From: CAZFQD01 sp964520885
GTDB taxonomy: Bacteria > Bacillota > Clostridia > Oscillospirales > SIG519
Length of the DNA: 8,044 nucleotides
Assembly (NCBI GenBank): GCA_964520885.1
Contig: CAZFQD010000103.1
Location: forward strand, 1-8,044
Direction of reading: 5' to 3'
Part shown: one piece after another, positions 6,018 through 8,044 of the stretch
Layout of the letters: every line of letters begins with the position of its first letter
How positions within the stretch are numbered: position 1 is the first letter of the stretch
Position numbers and translations under genes: made by a program
Notes under the pieces: generated by a model
Seen by the model: only the letters and a program-made list of their open reading frames with translations
Database searches by the model: none
Told to the model about the DNA's origin: nothing

Positions 6018-6058
6018 GACAGAACCCACCAATACACACAGTATTGGTGAAACCTGTC
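6018..6058. repeat. Nested hairpin in the centre of the MITE-like element
   Basis: CACCAATAC (6027-6035) and GTATTGGTG (6041-6049) form a perfect 9-bp stem around ACACA. GACAG (6018-6022) and CTGTC (6054-6058) extend it beyond a 4x4 internal loop (AACC/AAAC). With the terminal repeats this makes the element a stem within a stem, so a single strand or transcript would fold almost end to end. Confidence 0.6.
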
Positions 6059-6092
6059 GCCTTGTATAACAAAAAAAATTCTGCGTTTAAAC

Positions 6093-6121
6093 TCGACATT
6101 TTAAGAGAAGAGTAGTATAAT
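6093..6121 (+). promoter_or_regulatory. Outward promoter within the right end of the MITE-like element
   Basis: TCGACA (6093-6098, one mismatch to consensus) and a perfect TATAAT (6116-6121) are 17 nt apart. Transcription would start near 6128, about 15-24 nt before the flavoprotein start codon. The -10 hexamer is the outermost part of the terminal inverted repeat. The mirror-image left end carries the same TATAAT facing leftward (reverse complement of 5955-5960) with a weaker TTGGTA at 17 nt (reverse complement of 5978-5983). Confidence 0.65.
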
Positions 6122-6142
6122 TTAATAAGATTTTGAAAGGAA

Positions 6143-7501
6143 ATGATTAATTTGAAAAAAATTGTGGTTATTGGTGGTGGAGTTGCTACGAAGGGCTTTC
6201 TTTCGACGGCATTGGATTTTTATGAAGATATTGAAATAACAGTTGTCAGAAGATACGAGAGAGCACCTGTGCCGTGTGGCATTCCTTATGTTATTGGGAC
6301 TTTAAATTCAGCAGATGAAAATATATCTTCTGATAAAAATTTTATTGAAAAAAGTGTAAAGTTTATTATTGATGAAGTTGTAGATATTGACTTGAAGGAT
6401 AAAAAGCTTTCCCTCAAAAAAGAAAAAGATTTAGCATTTGACAAGCTGGTTATTGCTACTGGTGCGAAGCCTGTTTGCCTCTCTATCAAAGGCGCTAATT
6501 TGGAGAACATTATGCCCATATATAAGGATGTAGACTATGTGAAGACGATTAGAGAGAAGGTTGAGAATGCTAAGGATATAGTAATCATCGGAGGAGGATT
6601 TATAGGAGTTGAACTTGCTGATGAGATTTCTAAACTTGAAGGTAAAAATGTCAGTGTTATAGAACTGGCGAGAAACTGTCTTTTTCAGGTTTTTGACGAG
6701 GAGTTTTGTGAAAATATTGAAAGTCTCCTTATAAAAAACGGAATAAAAGTTTATAATAAGATGGGAGTACAGGAATTTCGAGGAGAAAATGCAGTAAAAG
6801 AAGTAGTTTTGAGTAACGGAAAAATTATTAAAGCTGATTTGGTATTTTTAAATATCGGGGCAAATCCGGATATCGAGTTGGCAGAAAGAGCTAAGCTGGA
6901 TATTACATCCATGGGGAATATTGCTGTTGACAGATTTATGCGTACATCCCATCCTGATGTATTAGCTATCGGGGATTGTGCAAGCAAGCTGGATTTTTTC
7001 TCGGGCAAAGAATCCAAAATAATGCTTGCTTCTGTGGCTGCAAGAGAAGGAAGGATAGCAGCAGACAATTTGTTTAATTGTAATTTACAGTTGGAGCCCT
7101 TTGGGGTTGTAAGCATCTTTTCAACCTGTATAGATGGTGTTTATTTTGGGTCAGCGGGTTTATCTGAGGAAGGAGCTAAAAGATGCGGATACCGATGTAG
7201 TGTAGTAAATGTTGAAACTTTCGACAGACATCCAAAAACACTTCCAGATACAAATCAGCTGAAGGCTATTTTTATTTTTGCCCAAGAGAATGGGTTGCTT
7301 TTAGGTGCACAACTGATGGGAGGGATACAGGTTGCAGAAATAGCTAATATTATTGGGTTTGCTATTCAAGAAAGAAATACGGCGATTCAATTATTCGGTA
7401 AAGTTTATGGGACACATCCTCTTGCAACTTCTTCCCCTAATCATTATATTATCCATGCTGCTGCACAAAAAATGGTAAAGAATTTGAGAAAATTGCAATA
7501 A
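6143..7501 (+). CDS. NAD(P)/FAD-dependent oxidoreductase of the CoA-disulfide reductase / NADH oxidase family
   Basis: This 452-residue flavoprotein belongs to the single-cysteine class of pyridine nucleotide-disulfide reductases. It shows the FAD dinucleotide fold at the N-terminus (VVIGGG, 8-13), Cys45 in PVPCGIPYVIG where CoA-disulfide reductases and NADH oxidases have their redox cysteine, ATGAKP (105-110), the NAD(P)H fold IIGGGFIGVELA (148-159), the second FAD motif AIGDCA (275-280) and a C-terminal dimerisation domain from about 320. Such enzymes reduce CoA disulfide, persulfides, polysulfide or O2; the substrate here cannot be read. The start is uncertain: AAAGGA (6136-6141) lies one base before ATG 6143 but ten before TTG 6152, which would give the typical MKKIVVIGGG start, so the TTG may be the true one. 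It is complete, unlike the trxB remnant upstream, and likely depends on the MITE-borne promoter. A DUF6951-like gene follows 44 nt later. Confidence 0.88.
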   Translation: MINLKKIVVIGGGVATKGFLSTALDFYEDIEITVVRRYERAPVPCGIPYVIGTLNSADENISSDKNFIEKSVKFIIDEVVDIDLKDKKLSLKKEKDLAFDKLVIATGAKPVCLSIKGANLENIMPIYKDVDYVKTIREKVENAKDIVIIGGGFIGVELADEISKLEGKNVSVIELARNCLFQVFDEEFCENIESLLIKNGIKVYNKMGVQEFRGENAVKEVVLSNGKIIKADLVFLNIGANPDIELAERAKLDITSMGNIAVDRFMRTSHPDVLAIGDCASKLDFFSGKESKIMLASVAAREGRIAADNLFNCNLQLEPFGVVSIFSTCIDGVYFGSAGLSEEGAKRCGYRCSVVNVETFDRHPKTLPDTNQLKAIFIFAQENGLLLGAQLMGGIQVAEIANIIGFAIQERNTAIQLFGKVYGTHPLATSSPNHYIIHAAAQKMVKNLRKLQ

Positions 7502-7545
7502 TAGAAATAATTTAGAGAAAAATATTAAAGGTCTTATAATAAAAT

Positions 7546-7872
7546 TTGTTTGAAATATTGGCTGAAGTTAAGGTTAATCCTGGTATTTGTGGTTTGCAAT
7601 CTACAATAACGATAAGTACAGAGGATATGCAGATGGCGAATGTTGAGGTATCAACAGAATGTCCAAGTATTAAACAGATGGAAAATGAATTGAAAAATAT
7701 TGATTGTTTAAAAGAGTGTTTTTCAAAATTTGATACTTCTAAAGTGTATAAAGTGGCAAGTAAATATTGCAAACATCTTGCCTGCCCTGTACCTGCGGCA
7801 ATTATCAAGGGTTTAGAGGTTGCTTGTGGGTTTGCATTATCGGAGGATGTAGAGATTAAAATTAAGAAGTAA
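7546..7872 (+). CDS. Small cysteine-rich protein, DUF6951-like
   Basis: The 108-residue protein has the pattern I associate with DUF6951, a family of unknown function in anaerobic bacteria and archaea: NPGICG (11-16), an acidic-strand segment ending in TECPS (37-41), a helix, and HLACPVPAAIIKGLEVACG (77-95). It has seven cysteines (15, 39, 54, 58, 75, 80, 94), of which Cys15, Cys39-Pro and Cys80-Pro look like the core set. That suggests metal or Fe-S binding, or thiol chemistry, but this is inference. There is no signal peptide or membrane segment. The start is weak: TTG at 7546 with AAAGG (7527-7531) 14 nt upstream, an in-frame stop just before it, and no ATG until residue 28, past the conserved NPGICG. 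It follows the flavoprotein gene by 44 nt and is probably co-transcribed, as expected for a partner protein. The family name is from memory. Confidence 0.75.
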   Translation: MFEILAEVKVNPGICGLQSTITISTEDMQMANVEVSTECPSIKQMENELKNIDCLKECFSKFDTSKVYKVASKYCKHLACPVPAAIIKGLEVACGFALSEDVEIKIKK

Positions 7873-7950
7873 ATGAGAAAACTGTTATTTTCAAAGGATT
7901 TGAAATGTTGTAAATATATATCTTAACAGGCTATATTGTAAATGATTAAA
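7873..7950. other. Intergenic tail after the DUF6951-like gene
   Basis: TTTCAAA (7889-7895) and TTTGAAA (7899-7905) form a weak AT-rich hairpin with loop GGA, and CTGTTA (7882-7887) can pair with TAACAG (7924-7929). Neither is followed by a T-run, so I do not call a terminator. A 17-codon frame (7873-7926) starts right at the previous stop but has no recognisable content. Confidence 0.3.
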
Positions 7951-8044
7951 TGTCAAGTCAAAAGAGATACTTTGCGGGAAAAATGAATTAAGGTGACTAA
8001 CTATTAAAAGTCAAGCATTTTTTAAAAATTTTTAAGCAGATAAA
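7951..8044. mobile_element. Possible end of an insertion sequence (IS21-like), cut by the window edge
   Basis: The sequence changes character at TGTCAAGTCAAAAGAGATAC (7951-7970). A related AAAAGTCAAG returns at 8006-8015, so AAGTCAA occurs at 7955-7961 and 8008-8014, 53 bp apart. Ends beginning with TG and carrying repeated internal blocks are typical of IS21-family elements, whose istA/istB genes would then lie beyond the window. No transposase coding is visible here, so this rests on the end pattern alone and is tentative. Confidence 0.3.

Larger units (their letters stand above)
5955..6121. mobile_element. MITE-like element with 24-bp terminal inverted repeats
   Basis: The left end (5955-5978, starting ATTATACTACTCCTCTCC) and the right end (6098-6121, reverse complement starting ATTATACTACTCTTCTCT) agree at 22 of 24 positions. 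The symmetry continues weakly inward to a shared TTTAAAC (5985-5991 against GTTTAAA at 6085-6091). The four mismatches just inside the arms are all transitions, as expected from drift. The interior has no open frame but holds a second hairpin (6018-6058). The 167-bp size, inverted ends and lack of coding capacity fit a miniature inverted-repeat transposable element mobilised in trans. A target duplication cannot be defined with certainty; TA at the ends would fit an IS630/mariner-type mover. It lies between the trxB remnant and the flavoprotein gene. Confidence 0.7.

Noticed and set aside
7873..7926. Seventeen-codon frame starting directly after the DUF6951-like stop
   Set aside because: Too short, no conserved content, and no ribosome binding site of its own.
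1..8044. CRISPR array, tRNA or rRNA
   Set aside because: No regularly spaced repeats and no cloverleaf or rRNA-like sequence were seen on either strand.

Overview
The window looks like chromosomal DNA of a low-GC anaerobic Firmicute, most likely an uncultured or gut-type member of Clostridia. The reasons are AT-rich codon choice, strong AGGAGG-type ribosome binding sites, some GTG/TTG starts, and a gene set (short malic enzyme, LarE, CoA-disulfide-reductase-type flavoprotein, DUF6951-type protein) typical of such anaerobes. All recognisable genes are on the + strand.

Left part (1-1837): the end of a riboflavin operon. ribBA (bifunctional DHBP synthase/GTP cyclohydrolase II) and ribH (lumazine synthase) together supply both substrates of riboflavin synthase; ribD and ribE would lie upstream, outside the window. 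A dispersed palindromic repeat of the GTCATTGCGAG type and a 7-bp tandem repeat are lodged between the two genes.

Middle part (1838-5091): a short NAD(P)-dependent malic enzyme, then a decayed gene tail (resembling the C-terminus of Fic proteins), then larE (three-cysteine, probably [4Fe-4S] type sulfur-insertion enzyme) closely followed by cysK (cysteine synthase). larE and cysK look co-transcribed.

Right part (5092-7872): a redox module that is partly in ruins. A perfect-consensus promoter (TTGACA-17-TATAAT) with a palindrome in its spacer and an 11-bp hairpin at the start of the transcript leads, after a long leader with a G9 tract, to a thioredoxin-fold protein whose CxxC is GPMC. Directly downstream is a frameshifted, truncated start of a thioredoxin reductase (trxB) gene. 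It is followed by a 167-bp MITE-like element with about 24-bp terminal inverted repeats and a nested hairpin. The right end of the element contains a good promoter (TCGACA-17-TATAAT) placed exactly to transcribe the next gene, a CoA-disulfide-reductase-type flavoprotein, and then a cysteine-rich DUF6951-like protein. My reading is that an ancestral trx-trxB-flavoprotein-DUF6951 operon was broken and its distal half re-promoted by the mobile element.

The last ~95 bases resemble the end of an insertion sequence (possibly IS21 family) that runs out of the window. No rRNA, tRNA, CRISPR array or riboswitch was seen.
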